From an uncultured Fibrobacter sp. (GTDB lineage Bacteria; Fibrobacterota; Fibrobacteria; Fibrobacterales; Fibrobacteraceae), in assembly GCA_946413655.1 (NCBI GenBank), contig CAMKLO010000019.1:1-48519 (forward strand): a stretch of 48,519 nt of DNA, written 5' to 3'. Shown here in pieces: positions 16,068-24,117 of the stretch. Each line of letters begins with the position of its first letter. Within the stretch, counting starts at the first letter, position 1. The position numbers and the translations under genes are program-made. The notes under the pieces were generated by a model that was not told the DNA's origin, ran no database searches, and worked only from the letters and a program-made list of their open reading frames with translations.

Positions 16068-16829
16068 ATGCATATTTCTTTTATTGTATTCATAATCATC
16101 GCCATCGCGGTCGTTGCCATTTCGTCCTATTTTCTAGGCAAGAGGGTCAGCAAGGCAGCCCAGCACGAATCCCCCGAAGCAAGGAACACCATTCCGTATA
16201 GCGACTGCGTCGCCAAGAATACCGAGGCCTTCAAGTACGGGTCTTTCACCGATGCACGCGACGGCGAGACATACCGCACCGTCAAAATCGGCGACCAAGA
16301 ATGGATGGTTGACAACCTGCGCTTCAAACCGGCAGGCGAAGGCAGCTACGCGCCCAACAACGAAGAATCAAACGTGAAAACATTCGGTCGCCTCTACACA
16401 TGGACAACCATGCTAGGCATCCCGTCCGAATTCACCGAACAAACTCCAGCCAGGGATTTCGAAATGTACCACAAGATGAGAGAAAAAAACTACCAGGGCA
16501 TTGCCCCGGAAGGTTGGCACATACCGAGCACAAAGGAATGGGAAACGCTTTTGAGCCATTTGGATGAAAAAACAGACGGCAGTGAACTTCGCAGCGCCTG
16601 TTTCTGGCACAAGCCCGGCAAGGATTCCTTCGGGTTCTTCGCGCTCCCAGCAGGCTACCGCTTCGACAACGGCACTTTCTGCCATTTCGGCAGGCGCGCC
16701 CGCTTTTGGAGCAAGGACGAATACGGCAAAGCAAACGCCTTCCGCCTGAGCATCACGAACAATTCCATTGACATCGAAGGCGTTTATCGATCCGACGCAG
16801 TCTCTGTCCGTTGCGTAAAGAATGCGTGA
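16068..16829 (+). CDS. FISUMP-domain membrane-anchored protein
   Basis: The ATG at 16068 follows GGAGG by 5 bases and gives 253 residues; an upstream in-frame ATG at 16017 has no such site. A membrane segment (about 3-22, FIVFIIIAIAVVAISSYFLG) is followed by the Fibrobacter major paralogous (FISUMP) domain: DARDGETYRTVKIGDQEWMV, GRLYTWTTMLG, APEGWHIPSTKEWETLLSHL, FGFFALPAGYR, and SVRCVKNA at the end. The family is abundant in Fibrobacter and is probably exposed at or near the cell surface. Its function is unknown. Confidence 0.9.
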   Translation: MHISFIVFIIIAIAVVAISSYFLGKRVSKAAQHESPEARNTIPYSDCVAKNTEAFKYGSFTDARDGETYRTVKIGDQEWMVDNLRFKPAGEGSYAPNNEESNVKTFGRLYTWTTMLGIPSEFTEQTPARDFEMYHKMREKNYQGIAPEGWHIPSTKEWETLLSHLDEKTDGSELRSACFWHKPGKDSFGFFALPAGYRFDNGTFCHFGRRARFWSKDEYGKANAFRLSITNNSIDIEGVYRSDAVSVRCVKNA

Positions 16830-16873
16830 CAGTAGGTGATAAAAGTCAAAAACGACTCGTTCTGAATTGCTAA

Positions 16874-16906
16874 AAAGTCCCTCGCGAAATTTCGCGAGGG
16901 CTTTTT
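16874..16906. terminator. Bidirectional terminator
   Basis: A perfect 22-bp palindrome, CCCTCGCGAAA/TTTCGCGAGGG (16879-16900), is flanked by AAAAAG and CTTTTTC. It lies between the convergent FISUMP gene and the oxidoreductase fusion and can serve both. Confidence 0.88.
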
Positions 16907-16960
16907 CGAACTTTTGCAAGAACACCGCGGCTTTGGAAGGAAGGGTGTGTTCATTAGGGA

Positions 16961-18988
16961 TCATCGCCTTCGAATGTAACTTACAAAAGCAAAACGCTTG
17001 CTGTCAGGCGCCCAGGAATTGACGTTAATCGTTCCCTGACCACCAAAAAGCTTGAGGATAGTCAGCGGTGCCGACCATTCATTTGCTCGCATTGCGCTGG
17101 TTTGCCCAGATTGAACTTCACGGCACATCAAACGGATTTCCACATTTTTGTTCGGCACATGCTCGCCCGGACGCACATCCGTTTCCGTATAAGCGACCAT
17201 CACCACCTTCTGACGGTCCGGCGAAATATGCGGGAACCACGTATTCCAATGCAGGTCGTGTGTCATCTGCGTCTGCTCGGAACCATCCGCCTTCATGCGA
17301 AACGCCTGCATGCGCCCAGAACGTTCCGAATTAAACCAAATATATTCGCCATCGCAATCGTATTCGGGTCCGTCATTCAGCCCGAAAGCCGTCGTGAGAC
17401 GTGTCTCGTTGCCGCCCACCGCAGGAATCGTATAAATATCATAACTACCATTACGTTCAGCGCAATAGGCGAGAGTCTTCCCGTCCGACGTAATGCCGTG
17501 AAGATAGCTTGGAGCAAGTGGCGTCACCAAACGAGGCAATCGACCGTCAAAGTAAATCTTGTAAATGCGCGAAAGTCCATCTTCTTTCGTGTGATGGCTC
17601 ACGTAAATTCCGCTACCGTCCGGGTCGAGAACGTGGTCGTTATTGCAGTTATCGACAAAGTAACTTTCAACAGGAGTCACCACGCCCGTCGCTATCGAAA
17701 ACTTAAAAATGCGACCGTTACTGTTGTACGTCAGGAACGAGCCATCCGCACTCCAGTTCGGCGCTTCGATTACGCAGTCAAACTCCTTGAGAATTTTAGC
17801 CTCGCCAGATTCGATATCAAAGACTTGCAAAATAGATTTATCGCCGTTACGGTTCCAAGTTTCACTCGGAGAAATTTCAAATGGATAGCTCACGCCAAAC
17901 TGCTCACGAATCTTGTCCATGAGTGTCATAAATTCCATCGTCTTCGCATGCGTTATTTCCGGACGTTCCCAAACAGTAATCCTCGCAGACTCCCCGCGAC
18001 GTTCCACACTTTCACAAGAACAACGGCCTCCACCAGCGACAAAATCAACTTCATGCCGGAACAGCGCAGGATTCTCGATGGCCTCCTTGCATGCGAGAAC
18101 TTCGTATTCATAGCAGTTGCAAAGACGCGGAGGCTCAACCGTTTCGGCAACATTCCCCGCTTCATCAAGCAATTCCAACTTCACCATGTCATTCAGATTC
18201 TGCACACGGATTTGCCCAGCCGTTCCGTAAATCACGCCTTCGTTATGCGTCGGCGACACCATCGAAGTCTTGAGATACGCCTTTTGACCATTTTCATAAG
18301 TGAGGTTAATCCAGTCGCTTGCATCCACGTCAGTCTTAAACTTGACGCATTTGCAATCCATAGATGTAATTTCGTTGCGGACAACATTTCCATCCGCATC
18401 AACACGTTCACCGAGGAATAAATCCGCAAAAGTAAGACTGTAAATGCCAATATCCAGTAACGCCCCGCCCGCAAGTGACGGATTCCACAAACGCTCATTA
18501 TGGCTGAGCATCATCGAGAAATCGGCCTCTACCGTCTCCACGTTCCCGACGCGACCATCGCCAATCCATCCGCGAATCGTCTTTAACGCAGGCAAAAAGC
18601 GAGTCCACATCGCTTCGCACAAGAAGACACCCTTATCGTGCGCAAGCGAAATCAACTCGGCAGCCAATTTCGCATTCGCCGTAAAAGCCTTCTCCACAAG
18701 AATATTCCGCCCATGTTCAATGCAGAGTTTCGCAAACTCATGATGATGCGAATGCGGAGTTGCAATATAAATCAAATCAATTGTAGAATCTGCCGCCAGC
18801 TCTTCGTAACTGCCATACGCTTTTTCAAATCCATATTCCTTGGCAAAAGCAGTCGCCTTTTCCAAGTTACGGGACGCCACAGCATAGCATTCCACGCCTC
18901 TCCCCACTTTTTCCAAGGTCTTAACAGCAGCAGCCATCTTTGTCGCAATATGGCCACATCCGAGAATCGCAAATTTCAAATCCTTCAT
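16961..18988 (-). CDS. Gfo/Idh/MocA oxidoreductase fused to a TolB-like beta-propeller
   Basis: From the ATG at 18988 the product has 675 residues. The first about 330 form a Gfo/Idh/MocA dehydrogenase: the Rossmann motif FAILGCGHIATKMA, IYIATPHSHHHEF, and EKAFTANAKLAAEL containing the catalytic-type Glu-Lys. Residues about 375-675 form repeated propeller blades (for example APNWSADGSFLTYNSNGRIF, FPHISPDRQKVVMVAY) of TolB/oligogalacturonate-lyase type. There is no signal peptide, so the propeller is cytoplasmic. The joint may reflect fusion of two sugar-metabolism genes; the substrate is unknown. The junction near residues 320-345 (GGGRCSCESVERRGESARIT) reads like an abnormal linker. Confidence 0.8.
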   Translation of the reverse strand: MKDLKFAILGCGHIATKMAAAVKTLEKVGRGVECYAVASRNLEKATAFAKEYGFEKAYGSYEELAADSTIDLIYIATPHSHHHEFAKLCIEHGRNILVEKAFTANAKLAAELISLAHDKGVFLCEAMWTRFLPALKTIRGWIGDGRVGNVETVEADFSMMLSHNERLWNPSLAGGALLDIGIYSLTFADLFLGERVDADGNVVRNEITSMDCKCVKFKTDVDASDWINLTYENGQKAYLKTSMVSPTHNEGVIYGTAGQIRVQNLNDMVKLELLDEAGNVAETVEPPRLCNCYEYEVLACKEAIENPALFRHEVDFVAGGGRCSCESVERRGESARITVWERPEITHAKTMEFMTLMDKIREQFGVSYPFEISPSETWNRNGDKSILQVFDIESGEAKILKEFDCVIEAPNWSADGSFLTYNSNGRIFKFSIATGVVTPVESYFVDNCNNDHVLDPDGSGIYVSHHTKEDGLSRIYKIYFDGRLPRLVTPLAPSYLHGITSDGKTLAYCAERNGSYDIYTIPAVGGNETRLTTAFGLNDGPEYDCDGEYIWFNSERSGRMQAFRMKADGSEQTQMTHDLHWNTWFPHISPDRQKVVMVAYTETDVRPGEHVPNKNVEIRLMCREVQSGQTSAMRANEWSAPLTILKLFGGQGTINVNSWAPDSKRFAFVSYIRRR

Positions 18989-19079
18989 GCTGTAAATATA
19001 AACAGCATGCAATCCCACCCGTCAAAAAAAGCTGCAATTCCTGTTTACCGCTGTAGCCGACCCGCCGTGGGCAGCAAAA

Positions 19080-19460
19080 TCAAGCCAAAAGTTTCACCAC
19101 CTCGACATCGGCAGGGAGCCAGTTGACCGTGTTCAGGTTTTCGCGGTCAAGCCATTTGGCATCTTCGTGTTCCAAGAGTTTCGGCTTGCAGCCTGCAGCT
19201 AGTGTACAGAAAAAACAGTGCATCGTCAAGTGAAATTTCGGGTAATCATATTCCACCGTACATATCTTTTCGCCAACATTCACGTCAACGACGAGTTCTT
19301 CTTTAAGTTCGCGAACTAGCGCTTGCTCTGGGGTTTCGCCCGATTCCATCTTTCCGCCCGGAAATTCCCAGCCACCTTTCTGGTCGCCATACCCGCGCTG
19401 TGTGGCGAAAATACGACTGCCATCTACGATAACACCTGCGACAACTTCTATAGATTTCAT
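19080..19460 (-). CDS. Nudix hydrolase, MutT/8-oxo-dGTP diphosphatase type
   Basis: This 126-residue protein holds a complete Nudix box at residues 36-58: GKMESGETPEQALVRELKEE followed by L. It begins with VVAGVIVDGSRIFATQRGYG, as in MutT. It probably cleans oxidised nucleotides from the pool. It follows the pattern of small MutT paralogues in length; the exact substrate cannot be told. Confidence 0.88.
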   Translation of the reverse strand: MKSIEVVAGVIVDGSRIFATQRGYGDQKGGWEFPGGKMESGETPEQALVRELKEELVVDVNVGEKICTVEYDYPKFHLTMHCFFCTLAAGCKPKLLEHEDAKWLDRENLNTVNWLPADVEVVKLLA

Positions 19461-19490
19461 AGTGCTAAAGATAAAAACTAGATTTAACTA

Positions 19491-19517
19491 GATCCTTCGA
19501 CTCCGCTCAGGATGACA
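19491..19517 (+). repeat. Family A repeat
   Basis: GATCCTTCGACTCCGCTCAG followed by GATGACA, between the Nudix gene start and the peroxidase promoter. Confidence 0.75.
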
Positions 19518-19576
19518 TTCCATTTGCGAAAAATCATAAAAATTTCGCTTATAAGATTTTTATATAGCAAAACCCC

Positions 19577-19614
19577 TTGACTTCCTTAATTAAATTTTAT
19601 AAAATTCAATTGTA
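19577..19614 (+). promoter_or_regulatory. Promoter with OhrR-type operator for the peroxidase operon
   Basis: A TTGACT at 19577-19582 and TATAAA at 19598-19603 form a possible sigma-70 promoter (15-base spacer). Overlapping the -10 is TAAAATT-C-AATTGTA (19600-19614), which differs from the Bacillus OhrR operator TACAATT-A-AATTGTA at one arm position and the centre. An OhrR-like gene lies in the same operon. Confidence 0.6.
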
Positions 19615-19640
19615 TAAAACCTAATTAAAGGAGACTCAAC

Positions 19641-20183
19641 ATGAACATCTACGATTTCACACTTATCGACGGTAAAGGTAACGAAGTTCCGCTCTCTAAA
19701 TTCAAGGGCGAAGTCATGCTCATCGTAAACACAGCGACCGGCTGCGGATTCACCCCGCATTACAAGCCGATAGAACAGATGTACTCCGATTTCCACGACA
19801 AGGGCTTCGAAGTCATCGACATTCCCTGCAACCAGTTCAAAGGCCAAACGCCCGGCACCGATGAAGAAATCCACGAATTCTGCACGCTCAACTACGGCAC
19901 GGAATTCCCGCAAATGAAAAAAACCGATGTGAACGGTCCAAACGAACTCCCGCTTTACACCTATCTGAAATCGCAAAAAGGTTTCGAAGGTTTCGGGCTT
20001 GGCGTGAAAGCCGCCGCGATGGCCCTTCTGCTCAAGAGCATCGACAAAGATTACAAGAACAATCCCGACATCAAATGGAACTTTACTAAATTCGTCGTCG
20101 ATCGCGAGGGAAACGTCGTCGCCCGTTTTGAGCCAACCGCCAAAATGGAAGATGTCCGTGCCTGCGTCGAAAAACTACTCTAG
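19641..20183 (+). CDS. Glutathione peroxidase-family thiol peroxidase
   Basis: This 180-residue protein has the peroxidatic Cys35 in NTATGCGFTPHY, the IPCNQFKGQTPG glutamine motif and the KWNFTKFVVDREG tryptophan motif, so the catalytic Cys-Gln-Trp set is complete. Bacterial members of this type usually use thioredoxin rather than glutathione. It would reduce peroxides in the cytoplasm. AAAGGAG precedes the ATG. It begins an operon with an OhrR-like regulator 8 bases downstream. Confidence 0.93.
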   Translation: MNIYDFTLIDGKGNEVPLSKFKGEVMLIVNTATGCGFTPHYKPIEQMYSDFHDKGFEVIDIPCNQFKGQTPGTDEEIHEFCTLNYGTEFPQMKKTDVNGPNELPLYTYLKSQKGFEGFGLGVKAAAMALLLKSIDKDYKNNPDIKWNFTKFVVDREGNVVARFEPTAKMEDVRACVEKLL

Positions 20184-20191
20184 GACATTTC

Positions 20192-20629
20192 ATGAATTGC
20201 CCGCAACTTAAACTCGAAAACCAATTGTGCTTTCCGCTCTATGCGGTTTCTAAAGAAATCACGCGACGCTACACGCCGTTTTTGGAACCGCTTGGACTCA
20301 CTTATACGCAATATATCGCAATGCTAGTCTTGTGGGAAGAAAAGAAATGCAACGTGACCGAACTCGGGAAAAAGCTTTTTCTCGACTCGGGGACGCTCAC
20401 TCCGCTTTTGAAAAAACTAGAAGCCAAAGGCTACGTGAAACGCACTCGGGAAACATCCGACGAACGTTGTCTTTCCGTTTGCCTTACTGACGAAGGAGAA
20501 CTGTTGCAAAGCAAGGCAAAAAACATTCCAAAATCCATGGCAAGTTGCGTGAATTTATCGCCGGACGAAGCGAAAACCTTATACAACACTCTCTACAAAA
20601 TTTTGGGCAGCTTTAAGGATAACGCATGA
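20192..20629 (+). CDS. ohrR: OhrR-like organic-peroxide-sensing MarR repressor
   Basis: This 145-residue MarR protein closely follows Bacillus OhrR, including LKLENQLCFPLYA with the sensor cysteine (Cys13), LGLTYTQYIAMLVLWE, and the recognition-helix region LFLDSGTLTPLLKKLE with the wing SDERC. Cys119 lies 106 residues after Cys13, the same spacing as the two redox cysteines of Xanthomonas OhrR, so a 2-Cys mechanism is possible. It should repress its own operon through the box at 19600-19614 and release on peroxide exposure. Confidence 0.88.
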   Translation: MNCPQLKLENQLCFPLYAVSKEITRRYTPFLEPLGLTYTQYIAMLVLWEEKKCNVTELGKKLFLDSGTLTPLLKKLEAKGYVKRTRETSDERCLSVCLTDEGELLQSKAKNIPKSMASCVNLSPDEAKTLYNTLYKILGSFKDNA

Positions 20630-21132
20630 TTAAGATTTTATTCGTTTGCCACGGAAACATCTGCCGCAGTCCCATGGCGGAATTTGTCATGAAAAAGATG
20701 GTTCACGAATTGCAGACAGTTCTCTCTGCCAGCACAACGTTGAGCGCCGAAGATTTTGAAATTGCCTCCGCCGCAACAAGCACCGAAGAAATCGGGAACC
20801 CGGTCTATCCGCCAGCGCGCCGCATGCTCGCTCGCCACAACATCGACTGTAGCGGGAAAACGGCCCGCCAAATGACCATAGCCGACTACAACCATTACGA
20901 TTACATCGTGCTCATGGACCAAAACAATTTGCGGAATCTCCGCTGGATTCTGCCACGCGACATTTACGAACGGGAAACCCGCAAACCCTGCAAAATTTCG
21001 CTATTGATGGACTGGGCCCACAAAAGCCGCGATGTCGCAGACCCTTGGTACACTGGCGATTTCGAATCCACCTGGCAAGATGTGAACGAAGGCTGCAAAG
21101 CCATGCTCCAATGGATTATTGAAAATCATTAA
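20626..21132 (+). CDS. Low-molecular-weight protein-tyrosine phosphatase
   Basis: The 168-residue protein begins with the CX5RS signature (VCHGNICRSPMAEF) and ends with the general-acid segment DPWYTGDF, so the active site is complete. It overlaps the ohrR-like stop by 4 bases (ATGA) and should be cotranscribed with the peroxide genes. A link between peroxide sensing and tyrosine dephosphorylation is unusual, but LMW phosphatases are themselves cysteine enzymes sensitive to oxidation. An arsenate-reductase role is possible for related folds but less likely given this DPWY motif. Confidence 0.9.
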   Translation: MIKILFVCHGNICRSPMAEFVMKKMVHELQTVLSASTTLSAEDFEIASAATSTEEIGNPVYPPARRMLARHNIDCSGKTARQMTIADYNHYDYIVLMDQNNLRNLRWILPRDIYERETRKPCKISLLMDWAHKSRDVADPWYTGDFESTWQDVNEGCKAMLQWIIENH

Positions 21133-21138
21133 ACAGCA

Positions 21139-21166
21139 AAACCGGCTCAAACGAGCCGGTTTTTCT
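21139..21166 (+). terminator. Terminator of the peroxidase operon
   Basis: Stem AAACCGGCTC-AAAC-GAGCCGGTTT followed by TTTCTTTA, directly after the phosphatase stop. Confidence 0.9.
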
Positions 21167-21202
21167 TTATTGTGCAACTTGCACAATTTACCCTAACAAC
21201 AA

Positions 21203-23134
21203 TCACTTCACCGAAACAGTAAACATCTGCCCGCCAGAATGCGGTTTGACAAGATAAACACCCGAACGCTTGACTGCCACACGAGCCATCGTCTGCAAAT
21301 CATCAGAACCCATAGCCCTGAACCTTGTGACAAGTCGCCCCTGCATATCAAACACATGATACTCCATTTCAGCATCATTCAGACGCAAACCACGCGAATG
21401 ATTCAAAGACATTGTCGTCGGGTCCTTGAAATCCAACCAGTCGATATTGACATAGTTCCCAACAATTTCCATTTTGAGCACATGTTCGCCCTTGAGGAGT
21501 TTCACCATGCCAGCATCAAGAGTCGCATAAGCATCCCAACCCGCACTCTTTTCAAAAACAATATTGTCCAGCACCATTTTGTCATCAACATACAACTTTA
21601 TTCCTGTATTCTCAGAAGTAGTCGCATAGCGAACTTGTAAAGCATATTCCTGTTCACGATCAATATTTACTGTATATTCCAGCCATTCGCCTTCTTGCGT
21701 GTAGCCGATGGCATAACCATCAACCGCTTTTACGATATCAACAGCGTCTTCGCGATACTCACCACCCTTGTTGTCATCGTCCTTGTCGAGGTAGGCCTTG
21801 CCCGGACCGCCCACGTCGTAGTTTTCGACTTCGATCTTGCCCGGAACAGCCGCCGCAACATCTTTGTAAGGCGCTTGCGGAATAATCGGTGTAATATACA
21901 CGCGATAACCGTACTTGGTATTCGTAATGTTTACCGGTACCGTAATCTTGCCGTCGTTTACGTCGTATTCCTTATCAGATACCAAATTCGTCGATGGAAC
22001 AGCTTTATCCTTATTTTCCCATACAACATATTCAACAATCACATTCACCTTGTTACCAAAAGCAGAAGGGATGCCCGAAATGTTCACATTCACATCGCCC
22101 CTGGTATTGCCGCCAAGTACAATGCTCGCAAAGCCTTTTTTCTTGTCGAGAGCGGCAAAACCATCTACGCCATCGCTCTTGTCGTTGGGGGGAGTGACCT
22201 TTGCCATGTAGCCGCTCATGTCGCCATACCACTTGTAGAGCCACCAGCCGCCACCACGCTCGTTATCCTTGGTGAGCAAACTTCCCAAACGCCCCGGCAG
22301 CGGTACGAACCACCAAGAAATCATCGCGCTTTCGACACCATGACGTTCAAACTTGGCTATAAACGGAATCGAAAGACCAGGGCAACCTTCTTCGCTATGT
22401 TCGGTCGAAGAATATTCGTTGATACTCAGCGGACGCGGTTTTACGTTGTACTTCTTTTCGAGGTTACGGTATGTTTCGACAGAGCCCACAAAGCCACCAC
22501 TCCCCCATTGGTGCCAACTCACGACATCAGGCATGCAATTGTTCTGCGAGCAATATCTTACGAAATCTTCCATTTTGGAAGCATGGTAAAAAGAATACGA
22601 CGGTCCGATGATTTTTGCACCGGGGTCCATCTGGCGAATTAAATCGTAAGTCTGTTTCCAAAGGCCGGAATTGAAGTCGATGTTCGATTTCCAAGTATCG
22701 TTCGGTTCATTCCAGATTTCATAACCGTCAAAATTCTTGTTGTTCGATTTGAGCTTATCGTTGATAACGGATTTCACTTCGTTTTTCCAGTGATCCATAT
22801 TCTGGAACTTGTACGGCCATCCCGGCAGAACGTCCGCAAGGCGAATTTGGATTTTCGCACCGATGCTTTCAACACGAGGCGCCACAAGGAAGGCACCACC
22901 AATCGGCTGTTGACGACCATTACCGCTACGCGCCGGAGAAAGGAACACGTTCGGCTTGAGAGGCGCCACATCCTTTTCAATATTACTCGGAAGCGTTTCC
23001 GTCAAACCGTAAAGCGAGCCCGTTGCCACATGAGTCACCGGCTTGATGCTATCACCAAGGCTTACGCCCAGATTCACCGCAGCTTGAGAAATCGAAGCCG
23101 CCGCAAAAAACACAAAGAGAAATTTGTTTTTCAT
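21203..23134 (-). CDS. Secreted clan GH-A-like glycosidase with CBM6
   Basis: From the ATG at 23134 (AAAGGATG upstream) the product has 643 residues. A signal peptide (1-19) is followed by a catalytic barrel (about 20-330) with a likely acid/base Glu143 in EIWNEPND and nucleophile Glu240 in LSINEYSS, the GH-A pattern, closest to GH39-type enzymes. A beta domain (about 335-420) and a CBM6 module (about 431-570, KIEVENYDVGG, YTQEGEWLEYTVN) follow. The C-terminal 60 residues (YHVFDMQGRLVTRF, GVYLVKP, MFTVSVK) look like a secretion-sorting tail. It probably acts on hemicellulose. The specificity is open; xylan is a guess based on CBM6. Confidence 0.82.
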   Translation of the reverse strand: MKNKFLFVFFAAASISQAAVNLGVSLGDSIKPVTHVATGSLYGLTETLPSNIEKDVAPLKPNVFLSPARSGNGRQQPIGGAFLVAPRVESIGAKIQIRLADVLPGWPYKFQNMDHWKNEVKSVINDKLKSNNKNFDGYEIWNEPNDTWKSNIDFNSGLWKQTYDLIRQMDPGAKIIGPSYSFYHASKMEDFVRYCSQNNCMPDVVSWHQWGSGGFVGSVETYRNLEKKYNVKPRPLSINEYSSTEHSEEGCPGLSIPFIAKFERHGVESAMISWWFVPLPGRLGSLLTKDNERGGGWWLYKWYGDMSGYMAKVTPPNDKSDGVDGFAALDKKKGFASIVLGGNTRGDVNVNISGIPSAFGNKVNVIVEYVVWENKDKAVPSTNLVSDKEYDVNDGKITVPVNITNTKYGYRVYITPIIPQAPYKDVAAAVPGKIEVENYDVGGPGKAYLDKDDDNKGGEYREDAVDIVKAVDGYAIGYTQEGEWLEYTVNIDREQEYALQVRYATTSENTGIKLYVDDKMVLDNIVFEKSAGWDAYATLDAGMVKLLKGEHVLKMEIVGNYVNIDWLDFKDPTTMSLNHSRGLRLNDAEMEYHVFDMQGRLVTRFRAMGSDDLQTMARVAVKRSGVYLVKPHSGGQMFTVSVK

Positions 23135-23149
23135 ACCACATCCTTTTAA

Positions 23150-23180
23150 CCACAATAAAAAATACCCCCATAAAGGGGGC
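23150..23180 (-). terminator. Terminator of the thioredoxin-like gene
   Basis: On the minus strand, CCCCC-TTTAT-GGGGG (23179-23165) is followed by TATTTTTTATTG. It lies 45 bases after the thioredoxin-like stop and just before the glycosidase ribosome-binding site. Confidence 0.85.
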
Positions 23181-23223
23181 ATTTCAAAACCATTAAATCT
23201 TTTTTATTGTCTGATTGACAAAA

Positions 23224-24051
23224 CTACTTGCAAGTAAATCCCTGCAATTCAAGCCCAGCCCGCATTTCGCCATAAGTCGAAGTGCGTTTCATGTCCATTG
23301 CTTTCATAAAGCGGCAATCGTTGTCGATATGCATCTGGAAACCCGTCATCGTCGGAGTCACCTCGCCCTTTCCACTCGCACGGATATGCTCCATCATCTG
23401 TTCACGCTGGTCAAACTGCTCCGGCGGCACAAACACATCCGTCACGATATCGACATTTTCAATTTCCGAATCGCCGAACACAAACGAAATCGTCACAAGA
23501 TTCTTGAGTCCGTGGAATTGGCCGTCCACCTTGCAAACCAAATTTTTATTGGCGGGTTTCTTGGACTTTTTGGCCTTCTTGTTCGCCTGCGCCGCCTTCG
23601 CCTTCGGGTCCGGAGTGTATTGCAGCGCCTCCAGCATAACGTCTTCCTTCACGACACCCACCAACTGGTTGATAATGCGGCCATCCTTGATAAAAAAGAA
23701 CGTCGGAAACGCCTGAATCGGGAGCGTATTCTTGATTTTCTCGATATTCGGTTCATCGATGCCCACAGACGCAATCTTGATATCGTTATAGTTTTTCGCT
23801 ATACCAATAAGTGTCGGGATCATAACAAGGCACGGCGGGCAACTCGTCGATGAAATTTCCAGAATCACGGGCTTTTTCGACTTCAAGATTTCCTTCTCGA
23901 AATTGTCGTCGTTAATCTTCACAATCCGAATGTCTTCGTCTGCCAAAGGAGCGCCCTTTGCAGAAACATTGCAGAAGCCACCCAAAGCAAAAACAGTCGC
24001 CATCACACAAGCAACGACGTTCACCGCAAAAATATTTTTCAGTTTTTTCAT
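23224..24051 (-). CDS. Periplasmic thioredoxin-fold protein with extra C-terminal domain
   Basis: From the ATG at 24051 (AAGGAAACG upstream) it has 275 residues. A signal peptide (1-31) leads into a thioredoxin domain (about 40-150) with the active site STSCPPCLVM (Cys71, Cys74) and the cis-proline region AFPTFFFIKDG. A Lys/Ala-rich spacer (about 160-175) is followed by a domain of about 100 residues I do not recognise (CKVDGQFHGLKNLVTISFVF). CPPC is an uncommon redox site among thioredoxins. It may assist disulphide handling of secreted enzymes; the link to the adjacent glycosidase is only positional. Confidence 0.8.
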   Translation of the reverse strand: MKKLKNIFAVNVVACVMATVFALGGFCNVSAKGAPLADEDIRIVKINDDNFEKEILKSKKPVILEISSTSCPPCLVMIPTLIGIAKNYNDIKIASVGIDEPNIEKIKNTLPIQAFPTFFFIKDGRIINQLVGVVKEDVMLEALQYTPDPKAKAAQANKKAKKSKKPANKNLVCKVDGQFHGLKNLVTISFVFGDSEIENVDIVTDVFVPPEQFDQREQMMEHIRASGKGEVTPTMTGFQMHIDNDCRFMKAMDMKRTSTYGEMRAGLELQGFTCK

Positions 24052-24117
24052 TTTCGTTTCCTTAGTTCTTTTGGCAAAATACAAAAATAAAACAAGACAT
24101 TTTCTATCTTTCTTCGC

